Shown: positions 17,126 through 25,285, numbered from the stretch's first letter. The stretch: 49,088 nucleotides of DNA from Holdemania filiformis DSM 12042 (GCF_000157995.1 NZ_GG657556.1:1-49088), one strand, 5' to 3'. The notes: a model not told the origin generated them from the letters alone. Made by a program: numbers and translations.

Positions 17126-17925
17126 AAAAATTGAAATCATTGTTCTCCCGGTTTTATCTGGTGCTGGTTCTCGCGTTCTTCTATCTGCCGATTCTCTATG
17201 TCATCGTCTTCTCCTTCAACGACAGTAAGTCGTTAAGTAAATTCACCGGCTTCTCGCTGCAGTGGTATGAAAAGATGTTTGCTAACCGCACGATTATGGA
17301 GTCGATCTATTACACCGTGGTCATCGCGGTGATCGCAACGGTGGTTTCTACGATCGTCGGCACGATCGCGGCCATCGGTCTGTCTAAATCCAAGCGGATC
17401 GTCAAGGAACTCACGCTGCAGATCAACAATCTGCCGATGATGAATCCGGAAATCGTCACGGCGATCGGCTTAATGCTTCTGTTCACCTCGTTAAATATTA
17501 AAACCGGCTTCATGACGCTGTTGTTGGCGCATATTGCGTTCTGTATTCCCTATGTCATGCTTAGCATCATGCCCAAGCTCCGCCAGATGGATCCCAACCT
17601 GCCGGAAGCCGCGTTGGATCTGGGCGCGACGCCATGGCAGGCTCTGATCAAGGTGATCGTTCCGGAGATCATGCCGGGGATTGTTTCCGGCGCTTTGATC
17701 GCCTTCACGATGTCGTTTGATGACTTCGTTATCTCGTTCTTCACGACCGGTCCGGGCATTAACAACATCTCGATTTACGTCTATTCGATGTATAAACGAA
17801 TCAATCCGAGCATCAACGCGCTGTCCACAATCATTGTGGTGATGATCACCGTCGTTCTGATTCTGGTCAACGTCATTCCGCTGGTGAAAGAAAGGAAATT
17901 GAAGAAAAATGAAAAACTGGGTTAA
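17122..17925 (+). CDS. potC: Spermidine/putrescine ABC transporter permease PotC
   Basis: A 267-residue partner permease with about six membrane helices. The coupling loop is EAALDLGATPWQALIKVIVPE (about 159-179), and FTMSFDDFVISFF is the typical PotC stretch after it. The ATG overlaps the potB stop, and the C-terminus overlaps potD by 17 bases, indicating translational coupling. It forms the heteromeric channel with PotB. Confidence 0.94.
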   Translation: MKKLKSLFSRFYLVLVLAFFYLPILYVIVFSFNDSKSLSKFTGFSLQWYEKMFANRTIMESIYYTVVIAVIATVVSTIVGTIAAIGLSKSKRIVKELTLQINNLPMMNPEIVTAIGLMLLFTSLNIKTGFMTLLLAHIAFCIPYVMLSIMPKLRQMDPNLPEAALDLGATPWQALIKVIVPEIMPGIVSGALIAFTMSFDDFVISFFTTGPGINNISIYVYSMYKRINPSINALSTIIVVMITVVLILVNVIPLVKERKLKKNEKLG

Positions 17926-18991
17926 ACTGGGTTTGTGCGGCCTGATGGTCGTTTCGCTTGGCGGCTGCGGGGGCGGCGGCAAGAGCGACATCGATCCGCA
18001 GGAGGTCTATGGCTGCAGCACGCTGAATGTCTACAACTGGGGTGAATACGTCGGGGAAAACGTTTTGTCCAATTTTGAAAGACAGTACAATGTCAAAATC
18101 AATTACTCCATGTTTGCCTCCAACGAGGAAATGTATACGAAGCTGCTGGGCGGCAGTCAGTACGACGTGCTGGTGCCTTCCGATTACATGATCGAGCGGA
18201 TGATCGACGAAAATATGCTTCAGCCGCTGGATAAGTCGATGATTCCGAATCTGGCGAACCTGGCCGACGGCGTCAAGGGGTTGTCCTACGATCCGGATAA
18301 TACCTATTCCGCACCGTATTTCTGGGGCATGGTCGGAATTGTCTACAACAAGAACAACGTCGATCCGGCAGATGTGGAATCGCAGGGCTTCGACGTGCTG
18401 CGCAATGAGAAATACAAGGGACATGTGTTCGTCTATGATTCCGAGCGGGATTCATTTATGATGGCGTTTAAGGCGCTGGGGTATTCGATGAATACAGAAA
18501 ATGAAGACGAGATTCAGGCAGCTTATGAATGGCTGCTGGACATGGATAAGAAGGTCGATCCTTCCTATGTGACGGATGAAGTCATCGACGGCATGGTCAC
18601 CGGTGAAAAGGATATCGCCGTCGTTTACAGCGGCGACGCGGCTTACATTTTATCGGAAAATGAGGATATGGCCTACTGGCTGCCGGAGGAAGGCACAAAC
18701 CTGTGGAGCGATGCGATGGTCATCCCGGCGAACGCTAAATGTCCGAAGCTGGCCAATGAATTCATCAATTACATTCTGACTGACGACGCTTCTTATGATA
18801 ATTCCAGTACGGTCGGCTACGCTTCCAGCAACAAGAACGTGTTGGACGAAATGAGCGCCGCAGGCGGGGAATATGACGGAAATCCGGCTTATCTGCCGCG
18901 TGTCGGATATGCCAAGGATGAAGTATTCAAGCATAATGAGATCCTGAAAAAGAAATTAGCGGATCTGTGGATTAAAGTCAAAAACAGTTAA
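17909..18991 (+). CDS. potD: Polyamine-binding lipoprotein PotD
   Basis: A 360-residue substrate-binding protein. A signal peptide with lipobox LGGC (Cys20) anchors it outside the membrane. TLNVYNWGEYVG (about 37-48) and the later DVLVPSDYMIERM are hallmarks of PotD/PotF proteins, where Trp and Asp/Glu side chains hold the polyamine amines. It is last in the operon and followed by a strong terminator. The ATG lies inside the end of potC, with AAAGGA upstream. Confidence 0.94.
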   Translation: MKNWVKLGLCGLMVVSLGGCGGGGKSDIDPQEVYGCSTLNVYNWGEYVGENVLSNFERQYNVKINYSMFASNEEMYTKLLGGSQYDVLVPSDYMIERMIDENMLQPLDKSMIPNLANLADGVKGLSYDPDNTYSAPYFWGMVGIVYNKNNVDPADVESQGFDVLRNEKYKGHVFVYDSERDSFMMAFKALGYSMNTENEDEIQAAYEWLLDMDKKVDPSYVTDEVIDGMVTGEKDIAVVYSGDAAYILSENEDMAYWLPEEGTNLWSDAMVIPANAKCPKLANEFINYILTDDASYDNSSTVGYASSNKNVLDEMSAAGGEYDGNPAYLPRVGYAKDEVFKHNEILKKKLADLWIKVKNS

Positions 18992-19022
18992 AAGTCTGAC
19001 GGATCAGAGCGAAACAGAACGG

Positions 19023-19050
19023 AAAAGGCGTTGAGATCGGCGCCTTTTTT
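19023..19050 (+). terminator. Terminator of the polyamine operon
   Basis: AAAAGGCG (19023-19030)/CGCCTTTT (19041-19048) followed by T-rich DNA. Confidence 0.85.
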
Positions 19051-19087
19051 GTTTTGAAAGTACGCTGAAATTCGTTTCATTTTAGCC

Positions 19088-19116
19088 TTGCATTTTAATA
19101 GGAGTTCATATATAAT
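19088..19116 (+). promoter_or_regulatory. Promoter of the tRNA cluster
   Basis: TTGCAT (19088-19093), 17-base spacer, TATAAT (19111-19116); the first tRNA begins 18 bases later. Confidence 0.75.
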
Positions 19117-19134
19117 AATAAAGCACAGCGAAAT

Positions 19135-19208
19135 GGTACCTTAGCCAAGTGGTAAGGCAATAGACTGCAACTCTGTGATCGCCAGTTCAAATCTGGCAGG
19201 TACCTCCA
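19135..19208 (+). tRNA. tRNA-Cys (GCA)
   Basis: Acceptor arms GGTACCT/AGGTACC, anticodon GCA at 19167-19169, T-loop GTTCAAATC, and encoded CCA. Confidence 0.95.
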
Positions 19209-19215
19209 TAAAATT

Positions 19216-19302
19216 GGGGATGTGGCGGAATCGGTAGACGCATCGGACTTAAAATCCGGTGATGGAAACATCGTACGGGTTCGAGTCCCGTCATCCCCAC
19301 CA
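19216..19302 (+). tRNA. tRNA-Leu (TAA)
   Basis: Class II tRNA of 87 bases with a long variable arm. Acceptor GGGGATG/CATCCCC, anticodon loop CTTAAAA (TAA), and encoded CCA. Confidence 0.95.
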
Positions 19303-19340
19303 ATCCTAAAAATCAAGCTGTGAAAAAATAAAAAAAGTTG

Positions 19341-19369
19341 TTGCAAATCGACACGAACTCTGTTATAAT
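19341..19369 (+). promoter_or_regulatory. Second promoter inside the tRNA cluster
   Basis: TTGCAA (19341-19346), 17-base spacer and TGT-TATAAT (-10 at 19364-19369, TGn-extended). It lies in the 100-base gap between tRNA-Leu and tRNA-Arg, so the last seven tRNAs can be transcribed separately from Cys and Leu. Confidence 0.75.
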
Positions 19370-19402
19370 AACAAAGCGTTGTTGATAAGAACAACGAGAT
19401 AC

Positions 19403-19479
19403 GCGCCCATAGCTCAACTGGATAGAGCGTTTGACTACGGATCAAAAGGTTGCGGGTTCGATTCCTACTGGGCGCGCCA
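19403..19479 (+). tRNA. tRNA-Arg (ACG)
   Basis: Acceptor GCGCCCA/TGGGCGC, anticodon loop CTACGGA (ACG, normally modified to ICG), and encoded CCA. Confidence 0.95.
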
Positions 19480-19495
19480 TTTTATTAAAAAAAAC

Positions 19496-19512
19496 AGTTC
19501 CCTTCGGGAACT
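19496..19512 (+). other. Hairpin between tRNA genes
   Basis: AGTTCCC-TTC-GGGAACT, a perfect stem without a proper T-run. It may be a weak terminator or a processing signal in the primary tRNA transcript. Confidence 0.4.
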
Positions 19513-19519
19513 TATATTT

Positions 19520-19596
19520 CGGGATGTAGCACAGCTTGGTAGTGCACTTGATTTGGGATCAAGGGGTCGCAGGTTCGAATCCTGTCATCCCGACCA
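19520..19596 (+). tRNA. tRNA-Pro (TGG)
   Basis: Acceptor CGGGATG/CATCCCG, anticodon loop TTTGGGA (TGG), and encoded CCA. Confidence 0.95.
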
Positions 19597-19610
19597 TGAT
19601 TTAAATTTTT

Positions 19611-19687
19611 GGCGAGGTAGCTTAGTTGGCTAGAGCGTTCGGTTCATACCCGGAAGGTCGTGGGTTCGAGTCCCACCCTCGCTACCA
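19611..19687 (+). tRNA. tRNA-Met (CAT), elongator
   Basis: Acceptor GGCGAGG/CCTCGCT with a G1-U72 pair, anticodon loop TTCATAC, and CCA encoded. The paired acceptor end and anticodon arm fit the elongator form, not the initiator. Confidence 0.9.
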
Positions 19688-19707
19688 TTTGATTGTTTAG
19701 GATCTGC

Positions 19708-19784
19708 GGACCCTTAGCTCAGTTGGTCAGAGCTGCCGGCTCATAACCGGCTGGTCGTAGGTTCGAGTCCTACAGGGTCCACCA
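19708..19784 (+). tRNA. tRNA with CAT anticodon, probably tRNA-Ile2 (lysidine-modified)
   Basis: Acceptor GGACCCT/AGGGTCC and anticodon loop CTCATAA. The body closely resembles the Bacillota tRNA-Ile2, whose C34 is changed to lysidine by TilS to read AUA. A separate elongator Met and an initiator Met are present in the same cluster, which supports this reading over a third Met tRNA. Confidence 0.8.
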
Positions 19785-19793
19785 AGTCATTCT

Positions 19794-19884
19794 GGAGGAA
19801 TACCCAAGTGGTTGAAGGGTCCGGTCTTGAAAACCGGTAGGTCGGGAAACCGGCGCCTGGGTTCGAATCCCAGTTCCTCCGCCA
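19794..19884 (+). tRNA. tRNA-Ser (TGA)
   Basis: Class II tRNA of 91 bases with a long variable arm. Acceptor GGAGGAA/TTCCTCC, anticodon loop CTTGAAA (TGA), and encoded CCA. Confidence 0.95.
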
Positions 19885-19907
19885 TTGAAAATTTTATACT
19901 TAGTTAT

Positions 19908-19984
<77 letters not shown>

Positions 19985-19986
19985 AT

Positions 19987-20062
19987 GGTTCTGTAGCTCA
20001 GTTGGTAGAGCAATGGACTGAAAATCCATGTGTCGCCGGTTCAATCCCGGCTGGAACCACCA
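19987..20062 (+). tRNA. tRNA-Phe (GAA)
   Basis: Acceptor GGTTCTG/TGGAACC with wobble pairs near the base, anticodon loop CTGAAAA (GAA), and CCA encoded. Only two bases separate it from tRNA-fMet. Confidence 0.93.
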
Positions 20063-20074
20063 CTTATTAAAAAT

Positions 20075-20096
20075 CCTGTCGCTGACAGGTTTTTTT
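20075..20096 (+). terminator. Terminator of the tRNA cluster
   Basis: CCTGTC (20075-20080)/GACAGG (20084-20089) followed by seven T. Confidence 0.88.
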
Positions 20097-20486
20097 GTAT
20101 AGTAAACGAAGGGATTGAACGGTGTTCAGGGGGAAGGATTCAGGCGGAGCCCGACGAATCAAAGTTACGTGGATCCAGGCGCCCAAGCCGTTTTCGTCCG
20201 CAAATTGCGGAGGGAGATCCGCTCCGGTTTTCAATCTTGGGATTCTCTCAATCTGCGTTGCCTGGCGGACCCTGTCGGCAGCCAGCGCCGGCTTAGGGGA
20301 AGCGAGGATGAGACTCCGCCCGATTTCCTGTTTCCTGCGATCCCTCGATCCCATAAACCCAATGCGGTCAGATTGGCAAAGCCAATGAGATCCCGTCGCA
20401 GCTCAATACGCAATGAGCGTTCTGAAGGCGGCAGATCTTATCTCTGATCTCGAAACAAACCCCACGGCAATTCAGGAGGAACTTCA
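20097..20486. other. Intergenic stretch without a recognised gene
   Basis: Several overlapping frames are open on both strands, but none has a start with a binding site or recognisable protein. A small ATTGGC-AAA-GCCAAT hairpin (20372-20386) is present. The stretch presumably contains the promoter of the next gene; I see no clear boxes. Confidence 0.4.
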
Positions 20487-21404
20487 ATGACAAAGGAACA
20501 GCTGAAACAAAGATTGGAACTTAACTCCGCAATGACGCAGATCGCTGCGGATTATCTGCGAGAAAATGCCTGCGCGATTGAACGGGAGATGGTTGAATCT
20601 CTGTGCCATAGCTGCGGATTATCAGAAACGGACGCCGTCTACACTCTGTTTTGTATTATCGCAGGTCTGGAGCTGGATGAAAATCCGCTGCACCACCGTC
20701 TGGCCGACCAATATTTCAAGCCGGGATTCCGCTGTTTGTCCGCGGCTGAATATGAAGCCGACGCTTATCTGCGCAACATCCATTTTCCGGATACGGCCCA
20801 GGGTGCCTGGACGGTGCGCTGGGAACGCTATCAGCCGTTTGAAATCCTGATCTATGACGACTACCGGGTGGATGAAACCGGAGCGGAGTGTCCGCAGCTG
20901 GGCTATTTTAACACGGAATACCGCTATCCCTGTGTATATGAAAACGGCGTTGAGTGGATGAGCGTGATCCCCAGCGAGATCAACACAATGCGCCCGCTGC
21001 TGAAACAAGCCCAGGGAAGGGTGCTGGTCTGCGGCTTGGGTTTAGGCTATTTCGCCTATCATCTTTCACGCAAGGACAATGTCGAACAGATTATTGTCGT
21101 GGAGAAGGAAGCCGCGGTCATCCAATGGTTTACGCAGTGGATTCTGCCGCAGTGGGAACAGCCGGAAAAATTAAAAATTATCCATGACGATGCCTTCGCG
21201 GCGGTGGACCGACTGAAACCCGGCGAAGTAGACACGATCTTCGTCGACTTGTGGCATAACGCCGCGGATGGAGCGCCGTTAGTCCAGGCAATGCGGACGC
21301 GGGAGCCGCGGCTGCCCGGCACCCGGTTTCTTTATTGGCTGGAAACCTCGGTCAACTCCGTATTGCGCTGGAATCAGGTCATGAAGGAGTACGCGGATCA
21401 ATAA
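20487..21404 (+). CDS. Protein with a C-terminal Rossmann methyltransferase-like domain
   Basis: A 305-residue protein I do not recognise as a named family. The N-terminal half is helical and Cys-containing (CHSCG at 40-44). The C-terminal half has a SAM-methyltransferase or spermidine-synthase-like Rossmann start: VLVCGLGLGYFAYHLS (179-194), an acidic residue ending strand 2 (VVEKE, Glu206) and FVDLWHN after strand 4. Binding of SAM or a related nucleotide is likely but the substrate is unknown. AGGAGGAA lies before the ATG. It is monocistronic and meets the minus-strand DUF362 gene tail to tail at a shared terminator. Confidence 0.75.
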   Translation: MTKEQLKQRLELNSAMTQIAADYLRENACAIEREMVESLCHSCGLSETDAVYTLFCIIAGLELDENPLHHRLADQYFKPGFRCLSAAEYEADAYLRNIHFPDTAQGAWTVRWERYQPFEILIYDDYRVDETGAECPQLGYFNTEYRYPCVYENGVEWMSVIPSEINTMRPLLKQAQGRVLVCGLGLGYFAYHLSRKDNVEQIIVVEKEAAVIQWFTQWILPQWEQPEKLKIIHDDAFAAVDRLKPGEVDTIFVDLWHNAADGAPLVQAMRTREPRLPGTRFLYWLETSVNSVLRWNQVMKEYADQ

Positions 21405-21471
21405 AAAAAGAGGAATTTGGACAGGTCGCTTGATTAATCAAGGGGCGCCCGCCGCTGAATTCCTCTTTTTT
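21404..21471. terminator. Bidirectional terminator between two convergent genes
   Basis: AAAAAAGAGGAATT (21404-21417) pairs with AATTCCTCTTTTTT (21458-21471), giving T-runs on both strands. The loop holds a perfect CTTGATTAATCAAG palindrome. Confidence 0.88.
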
Positions 21472-21485
21472 AGAGTTGAGTTCGT

Positions 21486-22364
21486 TTATTTTGTAAGGGA
21501 ATCGACGTCGATCAGTTCATATTCCCGCGAACCGATCCCCAATGCGGCAGCGGCCTCAATCGTATGGATGCCGTGGCGGGATTCAATCCGTTCGATCAAA
21601 TCTTTTTTACCTGGATCTTCGCACTGATAGACCAGATCGATGCAGGCCTGATCCAATGCGACCGGATCCAGCGAGGACAGGATACCGATATCTCTGACCT
21701 TCGGATCTTCCGCTTTCGCGCAGCAGTCGCAGTCAACCGACATGTTGCACATTACGTTGATGAAGACAATGTTTTCTTTCTCATAGTCGAGAATGGATTT
21801 CGCAGCGTCGGCCATCGATTCCAGGAACTGATCATGATCGGATGACCAGATATTCTCCGCGACCCCAGCGCCATGGATGTAAGCTTTGCCATAGCTGGAC
21901 GCCAGACCGATCGAGATGTTTTTCAACGCGCCGCCGTAGCCGCCCATCGGATGTCCTTTAAAGTGCGTCAGCACCAACATGGAATCATAATTTTTCAGAT
22001 GATCGCCGACAAAGTTTTTCTGGATTACCTTTCCGCCTTCAACCGGCAGCTCCAGATCGCCGTCTTCATCAAGAATATCGACGGGAAACAGTTTAGACCA
22101 GCCGTGCTTTTCCATTGTATGCCAATGCGCTTCCGTTGTATTGCGCTGACCTTCATAAGCAGTGTTGCATTCAACGACCGTGCCGTTTACCTTTTCAATG
22201 ACAGGTTTCATAAATTCAGGACGCAGGAAGTTCTGATTGCCGACTTCGCCGCTGTGCAGCTTTACCGCGACTTTGCCTTTCAGCTCGCGGCCGAGAATTT
22301 CCTCCATCTCGATCATTTTTTCCGGCGTGATGATCTTGGTAAAATAAACTTTTGATTTTTCCAT
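21486..22364 (-). CDS. DUF362 domain protein
   Basis: A 292-residue DUF362 protein. The family is found with or fused to ferredoxin-like domains and is thought to have a redox role; the reaction is unknown. Conserved parts are VAVKLHSGE (32-40), the His/Gly-rich THFKGHPMGGYGGALKNISIG (133-153) and a Cys cluster CNMSVDCDCC (Cys206, 212, 214, 215) suited to metal or Fe-S binding. A C-terminal HGIHTIEAAAALGIG segment is typical. AGGAGG lies eight bases before the ATG. It stands alone. Confidence 0.88.
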   Translation of the reverse strand: MEKSKVYFTKIITPEKMIEMEEILGRELKGKVAVKLHSGEVGNQNFLRPEFMKPVIEKVNGTVVECNTAYEGQRNTTEAHWHTMEKHGWSKLFPVDILDEDGDLELPVEGGKVIQKNFVGDHLKNYDSMLVLTHFKGHPMGGYGGALKNISIGLASSYGKAYIHGAGVAENIWSSDHDQFLESMADAAKSILDYEKENIVFINVMCNMSVDCDCCAKAEDPKVRDIGILSSLDPVALDQACIDLVYQCEDPGKKDLIERIESRHGIHTIEAAAALGIGSREYELIDVDSLTK

Positions 22365-22530
22365 GGAATGGACCTCCTTACTTTGGAAACCGTCTAGGCG
22401 TCAGTTTCCTCGTGACTTTATTGTAACGCCTGAAGTTCACTCCAAGTCAATCCTTTTTTATGGAATTGTCCGCGTTTTCTTTCACGCAGCAGAGAAATCC
22501 GGGATTGGGTGCGGCAGGGATAGGTTTTCC

Positions 22531-22539
22531 TGTTATACT
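22531..22539 (+). promoter_or_regulatory. Extended -10 promoter of the aspartyl protease gene
   Basis: TGTTATACT; no convincing -35 box. Confidence 0.45.
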
Positions 22540-22572
22540 GAAAGCAGGAAGTTGAAAGGAGAAGGACGAGTG

Positions 22573-23442
22573 ATGAAATTAACATGGATGGAGGCGGAAC
22601 AACCGTTGCCCCGGATTGACCGGGGTCTGCCCAACGTGTTCCCGATTCCGATTCAGCTTCAAGGGCAGCCGGCCGTTGTTTTATTTGATACCGGCGCTTC
22701 ATGCAGTGCTGTGCGCAGATCGGTTGCGGAAGCGGCGGGGCTGCGGCCGCTGCATGAACAGATTGCGGGCGGCGGGAGCGGTCTGGGACGGATTCAGGCC
22801 GAGAAGTGGCTGGCGGAAACCGTGCAGATCGGCCCGCTGACGGTGACGGAACAGGTGTGGATGGTGCTGCCGGACGCCTGTTTTGTCTTTGAGCTGGAAA
22901 CTGGACATCCCGCACAAATCGACGGATTGCTGGGGTGGGACGTTCTTCAGTTCGGCTGTTGGCAATGGGATGAAAAAAGTCAGCGGTTGTCAGGGAAGCC
23001 GTCGCTTCCGGAAAAAAGCACGATTCATGAATTGACTGGCTGGGATTCTATGCCTGTGGTGCAGGCGGAAACGAACGGCGAGATTTTATGCTGGGGGTTT
23101 GACAGCGGCAATACCAGCACGACCGGCGGGTCCTTGTTTTATTCAAGATTGCCTGAATCACTGCCGCTGGAATTGGAAACGCTGACGGGCGTTGATGGAA
23201 CGACGCAGGTTCCGGCCAAACGGCTTGCTCGACTTCCTCTGCGGATCGGAACAGCCGAAATGATCCTCAGCGACGTTCCCGTGATCAATAAAACGTTATA
23301 TCCCGTGCGGGATCAGGCGGTCGCCGGCTTGTTGGGCGCAGACGTGCTGGCAGGGTGCAGCTGGCGCCTGGATTATCCTAATCGCCGCCTGGAGCTCAAA
23401 CCGGAGGCTACGAATTCCAATCGGCCGGTACGCCGGGTTTGA
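22573..23442 (+). CDS. Retropepsin-like aspartyl protease with two catalytic lobes in one chain
   Basis: A 289-residue protein with two copies of the clan AA aspartyl protease pattern. Lobe 1 has VVLFDTGASCSAV (Asp39-Thr-Gly) and GLLGWDVL (118-125). Lobe 2 has WGFDSGNTSTTG (Asp177-Ser-Gly) and GLLGADVL (252-259). In retropepsins each subunit gives one Asp and a hydrophobic-hydrophobic-Gly element; here the spacing is 79 and 75 residues, so one chain could form a pseudo-dimer. There is no signal peptide or membrane helix. Start at ATG 22573 (AAGGAG 11 bases upstream); GTG 22570 is equally possible. A larger upstream frame (from 22363) has no binding site. The biological target is unknown. Confidence 0.8.
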   Translation: MKLTWMEAEQPLPRIDRGLPNVFPIPIQLQGQPAVVLFDTGASCSAVRRSVAEAAGLRPLHEQIAGGGSGLGRIQAEKWLAETVQIGPLTVTEQVWMVLPDACFVFELETGHPAQIDGLLGWDVLQFGCWQWDEKSQRLSGKPSLPEKSTIHELTGWDSMPVVQAETNGEILCWGFDSGNTSTTGGSLFYSRLPESLPLELETLTGVDGTTQVPAKRLARLPLRIGTAEMILSDVPVINKTLYPVRDQAVAGLLGADVLAGCSWRLDYPNRRLELKPEATNSNRPVRRV

Positions 23443-23458
23443 CATAGAATAAAAACAA

Positions 23459-23507
23459 AAAACGCCGGAGAACTGAAAGCAGGGAGGACTTTCAACTTCG
23501 GCGTTTT
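23459..23507. terminator. Bidirectional terminator between convergent genes
   Basis: AAAACGCCG (23459-23467)/CGGCGTTTT (23499-23507) with an inner GAAAG/CTTTC stem. On the minus strand it is followed by a long T-run (TTTTTTGTTTTT), so it serves both the protease gene and the minus-strand small ORF. Confidence 0.8.
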
Positions 23508-23522
23508 CAGAGAATCGCAACG

Positions 23523-23672
23523 TTAGTTTGGAATTAGAATTTGCGACAGCGGCATATTCGGAGTGTTTAAATTCGGCGTTTGGTTGAGCGCGCCGGAAGA
23601 GAAATAGAAGACAGAGGCGATCACGATCAGGATTGCGGCTAACTTGTAGAGTGCAGTCAGGTTTTTTTGCAT
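23523..23672 (-). CDS. 49-residue single-pass membrane protein
   Basis: A short ORF (start CAT at 23670-23672, stop TTA at 23523-23525) with a very good ribosome binding site, AAGGAGGG eight bases before the ATG. The protein begins MQKNLTALYK, then one hydrophobic helix (LAAILIVIASVFYF, 11-24), then a polar Asn/Pro/Thr-rich external tail (LNQTPNLNTPNMP). It has its own promoter 60 bases upstream and a terminator directly downstream, so it looks like a complete gene. I do not recognise a family; small membrane proteins of this kind are easily missed by gene callers. Confidence 0.75.
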   Translation of the reverse strand: MQKNLTALYKLAAILIVIASVFYFSSGALNQTPNLNTPNMPLSQILIPN

Positions 23673-23732
23673 TGGGGATTCCCTCCTTTTATTTTCAGCA
23701 TAAGCGCCAAACGCTCTTTTATTCTTGATCTT

Positions 23733-23741
23733 ACTATAACA
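23733..23741 (-). promoter_or_regulatory. Extended -10 promoter of the small membrane protein
   Basis: On the minus strand TGT-TATAGT; the -10 hexamer occupies 23738-23733. Confidence 0.5.
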
Positions 23742-23983
23742 TACGAAGCCGTTGGGGAAATGAACGGCAGCTTAACAATTTATTACAGATTCCTGACGGC
23801 CGCTTAAAACAGCCTTGATTTCCCAGAACAGTCGTGAAAAAACGTGAAATCTGATGTTTTTTCCAAGAAAACTTCCACTTCTGCAAGGCACAGATCCGCC
23901 AACGGCTTTCTTCACTTGACAAAGTTTGACAACCTTCGTCGCAATCAGCCACTACAATAAATCTGATAAGAGGTGGAATTTTG

Positions 23984-25204
23984 ATGAAGGGAAACGTTTG
24001 TTTTTTAGAAGATTTAACGCGTCTGATCCAGGCGGGAAAGCGGACGGAGCTCGCGCACCGGCTGCGGCCGGAAGCGGCTGTTGTGAGCGGGGAGATCGAA
24101 ATCTATGGCCGGGAAGCTGCCGCGCGGTGGCTGTGGGAACAGCCGCAGCTGACAACGCTCGGCGAACCCCGGATCCAGATGCTTTCCGGTCAGCTGATGC
24201 TGCAGCGGGGAACGGTGCAGTGCGCGGGAAAGCCGCTGCGGTATGGGCTTGTGATCGATGTGCTTTTAGGTCAGCTCGTTCATCTGACGCTGCTGGAAGC
24301 GGCAGTGAAAACAGAAAGCGCAGCCACATCCGGCCGCAGCTCTGACTTGGAGCTGCTTTTAACGCAGACGCAGAAATTCTGGCTGGAATGGGATCTTTGT
24401 CAGGATACGCTGCGGGTGTCGGAGAACTGGTTCGCGCATTTTCATTTCCAGCCTGCGCTTTCCAATCTGTTTCAGGATCCGGCACGCCGGCAGCACTCAC
24501 TCTCCGGTGCGCAGATCGCGGAAATCCAGAGTCAGCTGCGGCAGGGAAAGCCGGTCCCGCCCATTGAGCTCAGCCTGCGTTGCGGTGGGAAAGACTTTCG
24601 CTGGTATAAGCTGGAGCTGACGGCTGAAAAGGATGGGCAGGGCCAGCCGGTGAAGGTGCTGGGCCTGGTAAGCGATATCGATCAGCAGCGGCGCGAGCTT
24701 CACTGGCTGCGGCGGCTGGCGCACCAGGACTGCCTGACGGGATTATATAATCGTTTTAAGATCCAGCAGCTGATCGAGGAAACGCTGCGCTGCGCCCCGG
24801 AGGGGAAACGCATGACGCTGGCAGTGATGGATATTGATAATTTCAAACAGATCAACGACGCTTATGGACACGACTGCGGCGATGAAGCGCTGCGGCAGAC
24901 CGCGGCTGAAATCCGCGAGTTGTTTGCGCCGGAGGATTTAGTCGGCCGGATCGGCGGTGATGAATTTGTCGTTTTACTGCAGGAAGCGGGCACTGGCGAA
25001 CAGGCCAGTGCCCGTCTGGAACAGATCCGTCAGAAGCTGCAGCATCGGCATCAGCCTCCGGCTGTCCTGACGGGAATTTCCTGCAGCATCGGCTGCGCCT
25101 TCTTTCCCGTGCAGGGAACGACGTACCGGCAATTATTTCTGAAAGCCGACGCGGCGTTGATTCAGGCTAAGCGCCAGGGAAAAAACAGCTGTGTATTCTA
25201 TTAA
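23984..25204 (+). CDS. Diguanylate cyclase (GGDEF) with an N-terminal sensor region
   Basis: A 406-residue soluble protein. An N-terminal region (about 1-110, unrecognised) is followed by a PAS-like segment (about 125-235, ending LGLVSDIDQQRR) and a GGDEF domain (about 245-405). The GGDEF motif itself is intact (324-328, RIGGDEF), as are DIDNFKQIND and the DCLTGLYNR entry motif, so it should make c-di-GMP from two GTP. No RxxD inhibitory site five residues before GGDEF is evident. The ATG at 23984 is preferred over TTG 23981 because AGGTGG is seven bases upstream. No c-di-GMP effector is seen in the window. Confidence 0.9.
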   Translation: MKGNVCFLEDLTRLIQAGKRTELAHRLRPEAAVVSGEIEIYGREAAARWLWEQPQLTTLGEPRIQMLSGQLMLQRGTVQCAGKPLRYGLVIDVLLGQLVHLTLLEAAVKTESAATSGRSSDLELLLTQTQKFWLEWDLCQDTLRVSENWFAHFHFQPALSNLFQDPARRQHSLSGAQIAEIQSQLRQGKPVPPIELSLRCGGKDFRWYKLELTAEKDGQGQPVKVLGLVSDIDQQRRELHWLRRLAHQDCLTGLYNRFKIQQLIEETLRCAPEGKRMTLAVMDIDNFKQINDAYGHDCGDEALRQTAAEIRELFAPEDLVGRIGGDEFVVLLQEAGTGEQASARLEQIRQKLQHRHQPPAVLTGISCSIGCAFFPVQGTTYRQLFLKADAALIQAKRQGKNSCVFY

Positions 25205-25285
25205 TTCATGTTGAATTCTTGATTTATGTTTTCGACGCTTCCCTTTTTAATTGGGTGAGATTGCCGTCCGTTTTGCGAATGGGCG

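Noticed and set aside
19708-19784. Third methionine tRNA
   Set aside because: The CAT anticodon is present, but the body matches Bacillota tRNA-Ile2; elongator and initiator Met tRNAs are already present.
20067-20447. Several 60-110 codon frames between the tRNA cluster and the next gene
   Set aside because: They overlap one another on both strands, lack binding sites, and some run into tRNA-Phe or its terminator.
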